This document shows, one piece after another, positions 26,458 to 35,444 of a stretch of DNA of 64,000 nt (position 1 is the first letter of the stretch; each line of letters starts with the position of its first letter). The notes beneath the pieces were generated by a model. The model saw only the letters and a list, made by a program, of their open reading frames with translations. It made no database searches and was not told the origin of the DNA. This stretch comes from Cellulophaga omnivescoria (GTDB taxonomy: Bacteria > Bacteroidota > Bacteroidia > Flavobacteriales > Flavobacteriaceae): positions 1 to 64,000 of the forward strand of contig NZ_MDDP01000024.1 in assembly GCF_001999725.1 (NCBI RefSeq), read 5' to 3'. A program made the translations under genes and the position numbers.

Positions 26458-28956
26458 ATGCGCCAAATACTGGTATCTTGCGTAATTTTTACATTATGCA
26501 TTAACTTAGGATTTTCTCAAGCTCCTAAAAAAAAATCGTCTACAGAAATTTATCACTCTTTACAAAAGCTAAACTTTTTAGGTTCTGCGTTGTACATTGC
26601 TGCTCATCCAGATGATGAAAATACCAGGTTAATATCTTACCTATCTAACAACGTAAAAGCCAAAACAGCATATTTATCTTTAACTCGCGGAGATGGCGGA
26701 CAAAACCTAATTGGACCAGAAATTAGAGAACAATTAGGTGTATTACGCACGCAAGAATTACTTGGTGCACGTAGTAAAGATGGCGGAGAACAATTTTTCT
26801 CTAGAGCAAATGATTTTGGTTACTCTAAACACCCAGAAGAAACATTAGCTATTTGGAATAAAGAAGAAGTTTTAGGAGATGTTGTACAAATTATTAGGCA
26901 ATATAAACCAGATGTAATTATTAATAGATTTAACCACAGAACTCCTGGTACCACACACGGTCACCACACTACATCTGCAATGTTAAGTGTAGAAGCTTTT
27001 GATTTGGTTAATGACCCTAAAGCCTACCCAGAACAATTAAAACTAACAGAAACTTGGCAACCAAAACGTATGTTTTTTAATACATCTTGGTGGTTTTATG
27101 GTAGTGAAGAAGCTTTTAACAAAGCTGACAAAAGCAAACTAATGAAATTAGATGTTGGTGTCTTTTACCCAATACTGGGCGTATCTAATAATGAAATTGC
27201 TGCACTTGCTAGCAGTCAACATTTATGCCAAGGTTTTGGTAGAGTGTCTACCAGAGGAAGCCAAGATGAGTATATAGAACTTTTAAAAGGCGATATGCCT
27301 AAAAGCGATGATATTTTTGAAGGTGTTAATACAACTTGGTCTAGAATAGATGGCGGCGTTGCTATTGGAAAAATACTAAAAAAGGTTGAAGAAAACTTTA
27401 ACTTTAAAAATCCCTCTGCACATTTACCACAACTTATAGAAGCCTATAACCTTTTACAAAAATCTAAAGATACACATTGGAAAAATATTAAAACAAAAGA
27501 GCTAGAAGATATAATTACAGCCGTAGCTGGTTTGTATTTAGAAGCTAATGCAAATAATACTAATAGCACACCTGGTGGCAACTTTAAGGTATCTATAGAA
27601 GCATTAAATAGAAGCACTGCAAACATTGTTTTAAAATCTGTAAACGTTGGTGATACTACCCTAACACCTAATATTTTGTTAGAAAACAACACAAAGCAAA
27701 ACCTAACTTTAGATGTTGCTGTACCAGCAGATACAAAATACACTAGCCCTTATTGGTTAATGGAAAAAGGTACACTAGGTATGTACACTGTAAAAGATAA
27801 AAAACTAATAGGCAAACCAGAGACACCAAGAGCTTTTAATGCAGATTTTGAACTTAGTATTAACAATTACACTTTAACTATTACTAAACCTGTTGTTTAT
27901 CACTACTCTAAACCAGACAAAGGAGAATTGTACAGACCTTTTGAAGTTTTACCGGAAGCTAGTGTTGGTATAAAAGATAAAGTTATTATTTTTTCTGATG
28001 AATCTTCAAAACAAATACCAGTAAGAGTTAAGGCTTTAGCAAATGATATTTCTGGCGAAATAGAATTAACTTTTTCTAAAGGGTGGAAAGTAGCTAATGC
28101 AAAGCAAAATTTTAATATTAAAAAACGCGGAGACTCAAAAACAATTACATTTACTGTTACGCCTCCAAATAGCGAATCTGAAGGTTCTATTTTACCGGTT
28201 GTAAAAATTAATGGTAAAGAACTGAATAAAGAGCTTGTAGTCATATCTTATGATCATATACCTACACAATCTGTTTTATTACCGTCTGAAGCCAAAGTAG
28301 TACGTTTAGACATTAAAAAAACAGGAAAAAACATTGGATACATTACTGGTGCAGGAGATAAAATTCCTGAGAGTTTAGAGCAAATTGGCTACAATGTTTC
28401 TACCATAGACCCTAACAGCATCAACACTGCTTCATTAAAAGGTTTTGATGCCATTGTAGTTGGTATTAGAGCATACAACGTGGTAGATGAATTAAAATTT
28501 AAACAACACTTTTTATTAGACTATGTTAAAAACGGCGGTAATTTAGTTATTCAATACAATACAGCCGGCCGCAGCAAATTAGGAGTAGATAACCTTGCTC
28601 CTTACCCATTAGAGCTATCTAGAGACAGAGTTACTAATGAGTTTGCAGAAGTTACCATTTTAGCAAAAGATCATCCTGTGGTAAACACTCCAAATAAAAT
28701 TACTGCAAAAGATTTTAACAATTGGGTACAAGAACGTGGTTTATACTTTCCTAACAAATGGGGTAAAGAATTTACTCCTATTTTAGCAATGGCAGATAAA
28801 GGAGAAGAGGCAAAAAAAGGTAGTATTTTAATTGCTGCTTATGGAAAAGGAAATTACGTATATACGGGAATTAGTTTTTTTAGAGAATTACCTGCCGGTG
28901 TACCAGGGGCATATAAATTATTTGCCAATTTATTATCACTTCCTAAAAAAGAATAA
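26458..28956 (+). CDS. large secreted PIG-L/LmbE-family deacetylase
   Basis: An 832-residue exported protein with signal peptide MRQILVSCVIFTLCINLGFSQ. The PIG-L domain (about 35-300) has the zinc motif AAHPDDEN (His50, Asp52, Asp53) and NRFNHRTPGTTHGHHTTS. Beta-rich regions follow (about 340-600), then a C-terminal class I glutamine-amidotransferase-like fold (about 630-830, with IVVGIRAYNV and GGNLVIQYNTAG). The family removes acetyl groups from N-acetyl sugars; the specific substrate is unknown. It precedes a tiny membrane peptide and a sodium symporter with almost no spacing, suggesting a unit for use of an amino-sugar compound. Confidence 0.87.
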   Translation: MRQILVSCVIFTLCINLGFSQAPKKKSSTEIYHSLQKLNFLGSALYIAAHPDDENTRLISYLSNNVKAKTAYLSLTRGDGGQNLIGPEIREQLGVLRTQELLGARSKDGGEQFFSRANDFGYSKHPEETLAIWNKEEVLGDVVQIIRQYKPDVIINRFNHRTPGTTHGHHTTSAMLSVEAFDLVNDPKAYPEQLKLTETWQPKRMFFNTSWWFYGSEEAFNKADKSKLMKLDVGVFYPILGVSNNEIAALASSQHLCQGFGRVSTRGSQDEYIELLKGDMPKSDDIFEGVNTTWSRIDGGVAIGKILKKVEENFNFKNPSAHLPQLIEAYNLLQKSKDTHWKNIKTKELEDIITAVAGLYLEANANNTNSTPGGNFKVSIEALNRSTANIVLKSVNVGDTTLTPNILLENNTKQNLTLDVAVPADTKYTSPYWLMEKGTLGMYTVKDKKLIGKPETPRAFNADFELSINNYTLTITKPVVYHYSKPDKGELYRPFEVLPEASVGIKDKVIIFSDESSKQIPVRVKALANDISGEIELTFSKGWKVANAKQNFNIKKRGDSKTITFTVTPPNSESEGSILPVVKINGKELNKELVVISYDHIPTQSVLLPSEAKVVRLDIKKTGKNIGYITGAGDKIPESLEQIGYNVSTIDPNSINTASLKGFDAIVVGIRAYNVVDELKFKQHFLLDYVKNGGNLVIQYNTAGRSKLGVDNLAPYPLELSRDRVTNEFAEVTILAKDHPVVNTPNKITAKDFNNWVQERGLYFPNKWGKEFTPILAMADKGEEAKKGSILIAAYGKGNYVYTGISFFRELPAGVPGAYKLFANLLSLPKKE

Positions 28957-28962
28957 AACACT

Positions 28963-29064
28963 ATGAAAGATAAATTTATTTGGAAAAAAGAATATTCTTG
29001 GGTGTTACTTTTAAACTTAATGTATGCCATTGTTTTTTTTATAATAATGAAAATTTACAATTAG
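28963..29064 (+). CDS. 33-residue membrane peptide
   Basis: A short frame begins with ATG six bases after the PIG-L stop and ends one base before the symporter ATG. The product has a charged N-terminus (MKDKFIWKKEYSW), a single hydrophobic helix (LLLNLMYAIVFFIIM) and a KIYN tail. Tight packing between two operon genes and the clean helix argue that it is real. It could be an accessory subunit or translation-coupling leader of the symporter. It is too short for usual gene callers and its family is not recognised. Confidence 0.6.
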   Translation: MKDKFIWKKEYSWVLLLNLMYAIVFFIIMKIYN

Positions 29065-29065
29065 T

Positions 29066-30775
29066 ATGGCAGAAATAGATTGGTATTTACTTATAGGAAC
29101 ACTGTTATTTATTGTAGGTTTTGGCGTATACAAAACAAAAGGAAGTAAAAATGTAAACGATTATGTTTTAGGCGGCAACCAGTCTAAGTGGTGGACAATT
29201 GGGTTGTCTGTAATGGCTACACAAGCTAGTGCAATAACATTTTTATCTACACCAGGACAAGCCTATAACTCAGGAATGGGCTTTGTGCAATTTTACTTTG
29301 GTTTACCATTAGCTATGGTAGTAATATGTATGGTTTTTGTACCATTATATCACAAACTAAAGGTATACACTGCTTATGAGTTTTTAGAAAACAGGTTTGA
29401 CGTTAAAACCAGAACACTTGCTGCGTTTTTATTTCTAATTCAGCGTGGCTTAGCTGCTGGTATAACCATTTACGCTCCTTCTATTATTTTATCTGCAGTA
29501 CTTGGTTGGGATTTAAGAATTTTGAATATTTTAATTGGCATTCTGGTTATAATTTACACCGTATCTGGCGGCACAAAGGCAGTTAGCGTTACCCAAAAAC
29601 AGCAAATGTTTATTATTATGCTGGGTATGTTTGTAGCTTTTTATTTTATTTTAGATTATTTACCAGACGATATAACATTTAGCAAAGCCTTAAAGGTTGC
29701 AAGTGCAAGTGATAAATTAAATATTTTAGACTTTAGTTTAGACACACAAAGTAGGTACACTGTTTGGAGCGGATTAACTGGTGGATTTTTCCTGTTTATG
29801 TCTTATTTTGGTACAGATCAAAGTCAAGTACAGAGGTATTTATCTGGTAAATCTGTAAGAGAGAGTCAGCTTGGCTTAATATTTAATGGTATTTTAAAAA
29901 TTCCAATGCAATTTTTTATTTTATTGGTTGGTGTAATGGTATTCGTATTTTATCAATACAACGTATCTCCCTTAAACTTTAATCCTGCTGCTACTGCTAA
30001 AGTAGAAAACTCTATTCACGCAGAAGACTACAAACTTTTACAGGAAGAACACAAGTACATAACAGAGCAAAAAATAGTTGCCCAAAATAAATTATCTGTA
30101 GCAATAGACCAAAATAACAGTAGCGCTCAAAAAAAAGCTAAGCAAGAAATAATAGCTTTAAATGCACAAGAAAAATTAGGGAGAGACGCTGGTAAAAATT
30201 TAATTAAACAAGCAGATGATTCTGTAGAAACAAATGATACAGATTATGTATTTATTCACTTTATACTAAATTATTTACCACAAGGAATTATAGGACTTTT
30301 ACTGGCTGTAATATTGTCTGCCGCTATGTCTTCTACAGCATCAGAACTTAATGCTTTGGGTACTATTAGCGCTTTAGATATCTACAAAAGGAGCATTAAA
30401 CAAGGAGAAACAGAAGAACACTACGTTAAAGCATCTAAAGTACTAACACTAATTTGGGGTATTTTAGCCATATTAATTGCCTGTGTAGCTAGCTTGTTTG
30501 ATAATTTAATACAATTGGTAAACATTATAGGTTCTATTTTTTACGGCAACGTATTAGGCATATTTTTACTAGCATTCTTTTTTAAATATGTTAAAGGAAA
30601 TGCGGTATTTGTAGCTGCAATTATTACACAAGTTATTGTAATATTTGGCTGGGCTTTTGACTGGATGTCTTATTTATGGCTAAATGCTTTTGGTTGTGCT
30701 TTAGTAATTTCTATTGCTACAATGCTAGAAGGTTTTGATAGAATGATGAAAACTAATGCTGATTTAGATATTTAG
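29066..30775 (+). CDS. sodium:solute symporter (SSS family)
   Basis: A 569-residue transporter with about thirteen membrane helices. The family pattern is visible in DYVLGGNQSKWWTIGLSVMA, the GTDQSQVQRYLSGKS segment (about 250-265) and AAMSSTASELNALGTI (near 420), which lines the sodium site. Between residues about 308 and 392 there is an unusual hydrophilic, Lys/Glu/Gln-rich insert that looks like a coiled coil. The substrate is unknown; the deacetylase neighbour suggests a sugar or amino-sugar derivative. It follows the 33-residue membrane peptide by one base and ends at a terminator. Confidence 0.88.
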   Translation: MAEIDWYLLIGTLLFIVGFGVYKTKGSKNVNDYVLGGNQSKWWTIGLSVMATQASAITFLSTPGQAYNSGMGFVQFYFGLPLAMVVICMVFVPLYHKLKVYTAYEFLENRFDVKTRTLAAFLFLIQRGLAAGITIYAPSIILSAVLGWDLRILNILIGILVIIYTVSGGTKAVSVTQKQQMFIIMLGMFVAFYFILDYLPDDITFSKALKVASASDKLNILDFSLDTQSRYTVWSGLTGGFFLFMSYFGTDQSQVQRYLSGKSVRESQLGLIFNGILKIPMQFFILLVGVMVFVFYQYNVSPLNFNPAATAKVENSIHAEDYKLLQEEHKYITEQKIVAQNKLSVAIDQNNSSAQKKAKQEIIALNAQEKLGRDAGKNLIKQADDSVETNDTDYVFIHFILNYLPQGIIGLLLAVILSAAMSSTASELNALGTISALDIYKRSIKQGETEEHYVKASKVLTLIWGILAILIACVASLFDNLIQLVNIIGSIFYGNVLGIFLLAFFFKYVKGNAVFVAAIITQVIVIFGWAFDWMSYLWLNAFGCALVISIATMLEGFDRMMKTNADLDI

Positions 30776-30808
30776 AAAATTAACTTATTTAGGTTTCTAA
30801 TTTAAAAA

Positions 30809-30837
30809 AACCCGTAAAACATTTAGCTTTACGGGTT
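30809..30837. terminator. bidirectional terminator after symporter
   Basis: A 10-bp stem (30809-30818 with 30828-30837) with a 9-base loop and A-rich left flank. It serves the symporter and especially the convergent DUF2911 gene. Confidence 0.7.
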
Positions 30838-30857
30838 ATATATTCTAAGGATCAAAA

Positions 30858-31703
30858 TTATTTAACTCCCCACTCTTTTAAAGAGTCTTCATTCATTTTA
30901 ATATAATCTGCATTACCTGCTTCTTTAGAACCAGCTAAAGACTTTTTAGCAGTTTCTATAGCTTTTTTCTTGTCTCCAGCTTTAGCATAAATTAAAGACA
31001 GCTGTCTTAACTGGTAAAAAGCAGGTTTCTCCATCATACCTATAGCTTTTTCCATCCAAGTTTTTGCTTGGTTAATATCTTTACCAGCTTCTTTATAATA
31101 AACCGCAGCAGCATAGTAGTCTTGTGCACTTGGGCCATTCATTGTTTTTGCAATTGCATCAGTAACTGTTTTATCTGTTGGTACTTCAAACTTAGCTCCT
31201 ACATAAACATCTTCCCATAAAATACCTAAAACAGCAGAGTTAGATGTTAAGTCATCAAAAGTCATAGTAAATGTTTCAATTTTCATAGGCATTTTTACAA
31301 CTTCTGCGTTTATTGTTGCAGCAACCTTAGACTCATCCCAAGCTCTTGGTGTACCCCAATTATTTGTATCTGCATAAAAAATAACTTCCCAAGTATTTTC
31401 TCCTGGTTTAGTAAATACTGCATAAGAACCAGCCTTTACTTCTTTACCGCCAATAGTTACATTGTTACTAAATGTAATTATTGTATTTTTATTTGCTCCT
31501 GTTCTCCATAATTTAGAATAAGGTACTAGGTTACCAAAAACTTCTCTTCCTCTCATAGATGGTCTAGAGTACTCTAAAGTAACATCTGTTAAACCTACTT
31601 TTTGTTCTATTTTAGTAAACGGACTAGGTTGTGGTGTTTCAATTTGTGCTTGTACTCCTGTTAAGGCAAATACAGCTACCAATAGTAATGCAATTTTTTT
31701 CAT
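30858..31703 (-). CDS. secreted DUF2911 protein with C-terminal TPR-like repeats
   Basis: A 281-residue protein with signal peptide MKKIALLLVAVFALTGVQAQ. DUF2911 occupies about 25-190, with the characteristic LEYSRPSMRGREVFG, KLWRTGANKNTIITF and GSYAVFTKPGENTWEVIFY segments. The C-terminal part (about 195-281) has helical pairs such as AAVYYKEAGKDINQAKTW and AGDKKKAIETAKKSL that look like TPR units. The function of DUF2911 is unknown; it is common in secreted proteins of Bacteroidetes. Transcribed alone; a TAATTTTG box lies on the minus strand at 31737-31730. Confidence 0.85.
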   Translation of the reverse strand: MKKIALLLVAVFALTGVQAQIETPQPSPFTKIEQKVGLTDVTLEYSRPSMRGREVFGNLVPYSKLWRTGANKNTIITFSNNVTIGGKEVKAGSYAVFTKPGENTWEVIFYADTNNWGTPRAWDESKVAATINAEVVKMPMKIETFTMTFDDLTSNSAVLGILWEDVYVGAKFEVPTDKTVTDAIAKTMNGPSAQDYYAAAVYYKEAGKDINQAKTWMEKAIGMMEKPAFYQLRQLSLIYAKAGDKKKAIETAKKSLAGSKEAGNADYIKMNEDSLKEWGVK

Positions 31704-31810
31704 TTGATTTATAGTTTTTTAAGTTTCTTCAAAATTAAGGCACACCCAAGCCTTTAAATGTTAACAAAACCTTAAATTTTATAAAGTAAAAACTGCTACT
31801 AAAATAACAA

Positions 31811-32665
31811 CTATTTGCCATCTAACTTGTAAATACTGGCACTAGCTCCCAATTTTGTAAAGGACTCAGAAGACATATAGTAGCCACCATTAGGTAAGGT
31901 AGCAATCCCTTCCATTTGTACAAAACCAATATCTAATTGTGTTCTTTTTGTAACTCCGGCAAACAAATTAGTATTTGTGCTATTGTTTACTTCTACCACA
32001 AATGGCATCATAAACATATTGTAGCCAACCAAAACTACTTTATTACTTTTGGTATTATATGTTGCCCCTGTTACCAAGCCTTTAGTATTGTATTCCCCTA
32101 CTTTTGTTGCTATATATTTTCCTGGTTTTACAGGTATTTTATAAGCGGCTGTTTTTTTACCTCTCCACTGCTTTGTTAAAATATAAAGTTCATTATTTTT
32201 ATAAAACATAGCTTCTGCATCAAAGTCATTACTACCCTTACGCTTATTGTCTTTTTTATCTGGATAACTATAGAAAATTTTTTCAGCAGAAACTTTTTTA
32301 GATGTTTTTATAGCCTCTTTAGAAATTTTATAAACAACTAAGTCTTCTCTATCTCCCCAATAATTACCAAAGTCACCTACATAAATATAATTTAGGTCCT
32401 GCGCTAAATCTTCCCAGTCTATATTTTTAGCATTTACAACCTCTATTTCTTTTTCTATCTTAAGTGTTTTATTATTTAATTGATATAAAATTGGTGCATT
32501 ACCAGAATCATTATGAGTAATTAACATATCATCATAATAAAGTAAACCTGAAGACTCGGAAACAGCATCGGGCAAAACGCCTACCAAAGTGCTACTTAAT
32601 TGTCCAAAAAGCACACCCAAGGACAGAGCAGAAATATATAAGAATACTATTTTAATCTTCATCAA
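31811..32665 (-). CDS. uncharacterised secreted beta-propeller-like protein
   Basis: A 284-residue protein with a signal peptide (MMKIKIVFLYISALSLGVLFGQ). I do not recognise a named family. Repeating blade-like units are visible: SSGLLYYDDMLITHNDSGN, NIDWEDLAQDLNYIYVGDFG, DFDAEAMFYKNNELYILTK, GLVTGATYNTKSNKVVLVGY and GFVQMEGIATLPNGGYYMS. Conserved aspartates and asparagines in these turns could bind calcium. This suggests a five- to six-bladed propeller that binds a ligand or acts as an esterase/lactonase-like enzyme. No neighbour clarifies the role. Confidence 0.65.
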   Translation of the reverse strand: MMKIKIVFLYISALSLGVLFGQLSSTLVGVLPDAVSESSGLLYYDDMLITHNDSGNAPILYQLNNKTLKIEKEIEVVNAKNIDWEDLAQDLNYIYVGDFGNYWGDREDLVVYKISKEAIKTSKKVSAEKIFYSYPDKKDNKRKGSNDFDAEAMFYKNNELYILTKQWRGKKTAAYKIPVKPGKYIATKVGEYNTKGLVTGATYNTKSNKVVLVGYNMFMMPFVVEVNNSTNTNLFAGVTKRTQLDIGFVQMEGIATLPNGGYYMSSESFTKLGASASIYKLDGK

Positions 32666-32788
32666 TAAATACTTAGTTTACAATTAGCTACAAAACTAAG
32701 TGTAAGTTATAAAACCATAAATACTTTTAAGTAAAACATAACATTTTAATGCTCAAAACGTCAGTAAAACCAGGATAAGTAAATTTTT

Positions 32789-32816
32789 GTCTAATCTTTT
32801 TAATAATTAGTTAGAC
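32789..32816. promoter_or_regulatory. candidate operator of the TetR-like regulator
   Basis: GTCTAA (32789-32794) and TTAGAC (32811-32816) form an inverted repeat just before the -7 box of the regulator gene. Its position fits autorepression by a TetR-type dimer. Confidence 0.45.
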
Positions 32817-32823
32817 ATTTTTG

Positions 32824-32831
32824 TATCTTTG
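32824..32831 (+). promoter_or_regulatory. -7 promoter element of the stress cluster
   Basis: TATCTTTG matches TAnnTTTG exactly and lies 19 bases before the ATG at 32851. No good -33 element is seen at the usual spacing, which may mean an activator or an atypical promoter. Confidence 0.55.
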
Positions 32832-32850
32832 TTTAAGAAAAACAAAAATT

Positions 32851-33510
32851 ATGGCAAAAAAAAAGAACATATCAGCAGAGGATATTATCAGTTTTTATAT
32901 GGATTATGTATTAGAAAACGAAAAGCAACCGTCTTCTGTATACAAGTTCTCTAAGTCCAATAATTTTGATGAAGCTATTTTTTATAATTTCTTCAATTCT
33001 TTTGAGACATTAGAAAAAGAAGTATTTAATGCGTTTTACAACCACACAATAAGAGCTTTAAAGGCAGACAAAGCTTATGAAGATTTTAATAGCCGTACTA
33101 AGTTACTAAGCTTTTACTATACTTTTTTTGAGATGCTTACAGCTAATAGAAGTTATGTTGTTTATGCACTTAGTAAACATAAAAACAAACTAAAAAATGT
33201 AAGTATGTTATCTACACTTAAAAAGAGTTTTGCTACATACATTACATCCTTAGAAATTGAGACTATTGACCTTAAACAAGAAAAGTTAGAAAAAATTCAG
33301 CAAAAAACAATTACTGAATCTGCTTGGTTGCAGTTATTAATTACTCTTAAATTTTGGTTAGATGATACTTCTTCATCTTTTGAAAAAACCGATATTTTTA
33401 TTGAAAAAAGCGTTAATACTACGTTTGATTTGCTAGACACTAAACCTTTGCAAAGCATTATAGACTTAGGAAAGTTTATTTATAAAGAAAAAGTTAATAT
33501 GAACTTGTAA
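32851..33510 (+). CDS. TetR-family transcriptional regulator
   Basis: I chose the ATG at 32851 rather than the in-frame TTG at 32821, because the upstream residues would overlap the promoter box. The protein (219 residues) starts AKKKNISAEDIISFYMDYVL, and the helix-turn-helix lies in about residues 10-55, including SVYKFSKSNNFDEAIFYNFF. The remainder is an all-helical ligand/dimer domain typical of TetR proteins in Flavobacteria. It heads a long co-directional cluster with the ABC1 kinase four bases downstream, so it probably controls that cluster. The ligand is unknown; lipid- or isoprenoid-related signals would fit the partner genes. Confidence 0.78.
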   Translation: MAKKKNISAEDIISFYMDYVLENEKQPSSVYKFSKSNNFDEAIFYNFFNSFETLEKEVFNAFYNHTIRALKADKAYEDFNSRTKLLSFYYTFFEMLTANRSYVVYALSKHKNKLKNVSMLSTLKKSFATYITSLEIETIDLKQEKLEKIQQKTITESAWLQLLITLKFWLDDTSSSFEKTDIFIEKSVNTTFDLLDTKPLQSIIDLGKFIYKEKVNMNL

Positions 33511-33514
33511 GCCT

Positions 33515-34825
33515 ATGAAAACTATAGATACAATACCTACATCTAAAATACAACGTGCTAGTAAACTAGTTACAACAGGAGCTAAAGTTGGTGTTAATTA
33601 TTTAAAATATTATGGAGATAAATTAACCAAGACTGAAACTGAAGCCAAGGAGCGATTGAACAAAAATAACGCAGAAGATATTTATGACAGTTTAAAGCAG
33701 CTTAAAGGTAGCGCTTTAAAAGTGGCACAAATGTTAAGTATGGAGAAAAGCATACTGCCACAGGCGTATGTAGAAAAATTTTCTCTTGCTCAATTTTCCG
33801 TTCCTCCGTTATCTGCTCCTCTGGTGCAAAAAACATTTAAAAAATATTTTGGAAAAACTCCAAACGAAATTTTTGATACGTTTAATGTAAACTCTGTAAA
33901 CGCAGCTAGTATTGGACAGGTGCATTACGCAGAGGCCAATGGCAAAAAACTAGCAGTTAAAATTCAGTATCCAGGTGTTGCAGATAGTATATCTACAGAT
34001 TTAGCTATGGTAAAGCCTATAGCCATAAAAATGTTTAATATTAAAGGAAAGGACTCCGATAAATATTTTTCGGAAGTAGAAAATAAGCTTATAGAAGAAA
34101 CAAATTATTTGCTAGAAATTAAGCAAAGTAAAGAAATGGCCAAAGCCTGTAAGCATATACCAAATTTAAAATTCCCAGAGTATTATGAGCAATTTTCATC
34201 GGAGCGCATAATTACAATGGACTGGATGAAAGGAGAACACCTAAGTGAATTTACTGCCCATAATAGCGATCAAAAGAAAGCCAATGTAATTGGACAAGCC
34301 CTTTGGGATTTTTATATGTATCAAATGCACGCTCTACGTAAAGTACACGCAGACCCACATCCTGGCAATTTTTTAATATCTAACAAAGGAGAATTAATTG
34401 CTTTAGATTTTGGATGTATAAAAGAAGTGCCAACAGACTTTTACATACCCTATTTTGAATTGGCAAAACCAGAAATTATTAATAATCATGTTTTGTTTTC
34501 ACAAAGAATGCATCAATTAGAAATATTAAAAGAAGAGGATACTAAAGAAGAAATAGCTTTTTTCTCTGATCTTTTTTATGAAATGTTAAGTTTATTTACA
34601 AAACCATTCCATAATGAAACGTTTGATTTTTCGGACCCTGTTTTCTTTAATCAAATTGCAGAATTAGGAGAAAAGTATAGCAAAAGTACAGAACTGCGTA
34701 AAATGAACGGAAATAGAGGCTCTAAACACTTTATTTATATAAACAGAACATTTTTTGGACTTTATAATTTAATGTTTGATTTAAAATCTAAAGACATTAA
34801 AATAAACAACTATTTATTGCTCTAA
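33515..34825 (+). CDS. ABC1/UbiB (AarF) family atypical kinase
   Basis: A 436-residue protein-kinase-like fold of the ADCK/COQ8 group. Visible motifs: the alanine-rich nucleotide loop NAASIGQVHYA, the catalytic lysine in AVKIQYPG, the catalytic loop VHADPHPGNFL and the metal-binding LDFGCIKEV. The hallmark KxGQ motif reads KVAQ here (in KGSALKVAQMLS), with Ala for Gly. The family supports isoprenoid-lipid metabolism, for example quinone synthesis, and has ATPase rather than ordinary kinase activity. It lies four bases after the TetR gene and five before the flavin reductase, so it is part of the operon. Confidence 0.88.
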   Translation: MKTIDTIPTSKIQRASKLVTTGAKVGVNYLKYYGDKLTKTETEAKERLNKNNAEDIYDSLKQLKGSALKVAQMLSMEKSILPQAYVEKFSLAQFSVPPLSAPLVQKTFKKYFGKTPNEIFDTFNVNSVNAASIGQVHYAEANGKKLAVKIQYPGVADSISTDLAMVKPIAIKMFNIKGKDSDKYFSEVENKLIEETNYLLEIKQSKEMAKACKHIPNLKFPEYYEQFSSERIITMDWMKGEHLSEFTAHNSDQKKANVIGQALWDFYMYQMHALRKVHADPHPGNFLISNKGELIALDFGCIKEVPTDFYIPYFELAKPEIINNHVLFSQRMHQLEILKEEDTKEEIAFFSDLFYEMLSLFTKPFHNETFDFSDPVFFNQIAELGEKYSKSTELRKMNGNRGSKHFIYINRTFFGLYNLMFDLKSKDIKINNYLLL

Positions 34826-34829
34826 AACA

Positions 34830-35444
34830 ATGATAAAATACAACACCAATAACATAAAAGAACTAGAACATTTGTTTAAAATTAACTTAATAAACAGTGC
34901 AACTGGTTACAAATCTGCCAACTTAATTGGCACTAAATCTGTAAACGGACAAGAGAATGTTGCTGTTTTTAGTTCTGTTGTACATTTGGGTTCTAACCCC
35001 GCATTGTTAGGTTTTATTTGTAGGCCAACAACAGTACCTAGACATACTTACAAAAATATAATAGAAACCAAAACATATACAATTAACCACATACACCAAG
35101 ATATTTTAGAAGATGCACACCATACATCTGCTAAATACCCAGAGAACATATCTGAATTTAACAAAACCAATTTACAGCCAGAATATATAGGTAACTGCAC
35201 TGCCCCTTTTGTAAAAAATGCTCCTGTACAATTAGAGTTAAAATTTATAGAAGAAATGAATATTGTTGCTAACGATACAATTTTGGTTATAGGAGAAATT
35301 ATCAATTTATATGTAAAGGAAGATCTTTTACAACAAGATGGATTAATAGATTTATCTAAAGGTAAAGTGGCAGCCATTAATGGTTTAGATGCTTATGCAG
35401 TGCCAGAAACAAACATAAGATTTGAATACCAAAGACCAAAATAA
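34830..35444 (+). CDS. flavin reductase family protein
   Basis: A 204-residue FMN-binding split-barrel protein of the flavin-reductase-like family. It shows NSATGYKSANLIGTKSVNG near the start, the FMN-contact region FICRPTTVPRHTYKNI (about 66-82) and AHHTSAKYPEN. Such proteins reduce flavins with NAD(P)H or use bound FMN for redox work, and are common beside photolyase-type flavoproteins. The next gene starts directly at the base after its stop, so translation is coupled. Confidence 0.85.
   Translation: MIKYNTNNIKELEHLFKINLINSATGYKSANLIGTKSVNGQENVAVFSSVVHLGSNPALLGFICRPTTVPRHTYKNIIETKTYTINHIHQDILEDAHHTSAKYPENISEFNKTNLQPEYIGNCTAPFVKNAPVQLELKFIEEMNIVANDTILVIGEIINLYVKEDLLQQDGLIDLSKGKVAAINGLDAYAVPETNIRFEYQRPK

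Noticed and set aside
30001-30250. Frameshift or fusion in the symporter
   Set aside because: The hydrophilic insert is in frame with normal codon use, so it is an insert and not an error.
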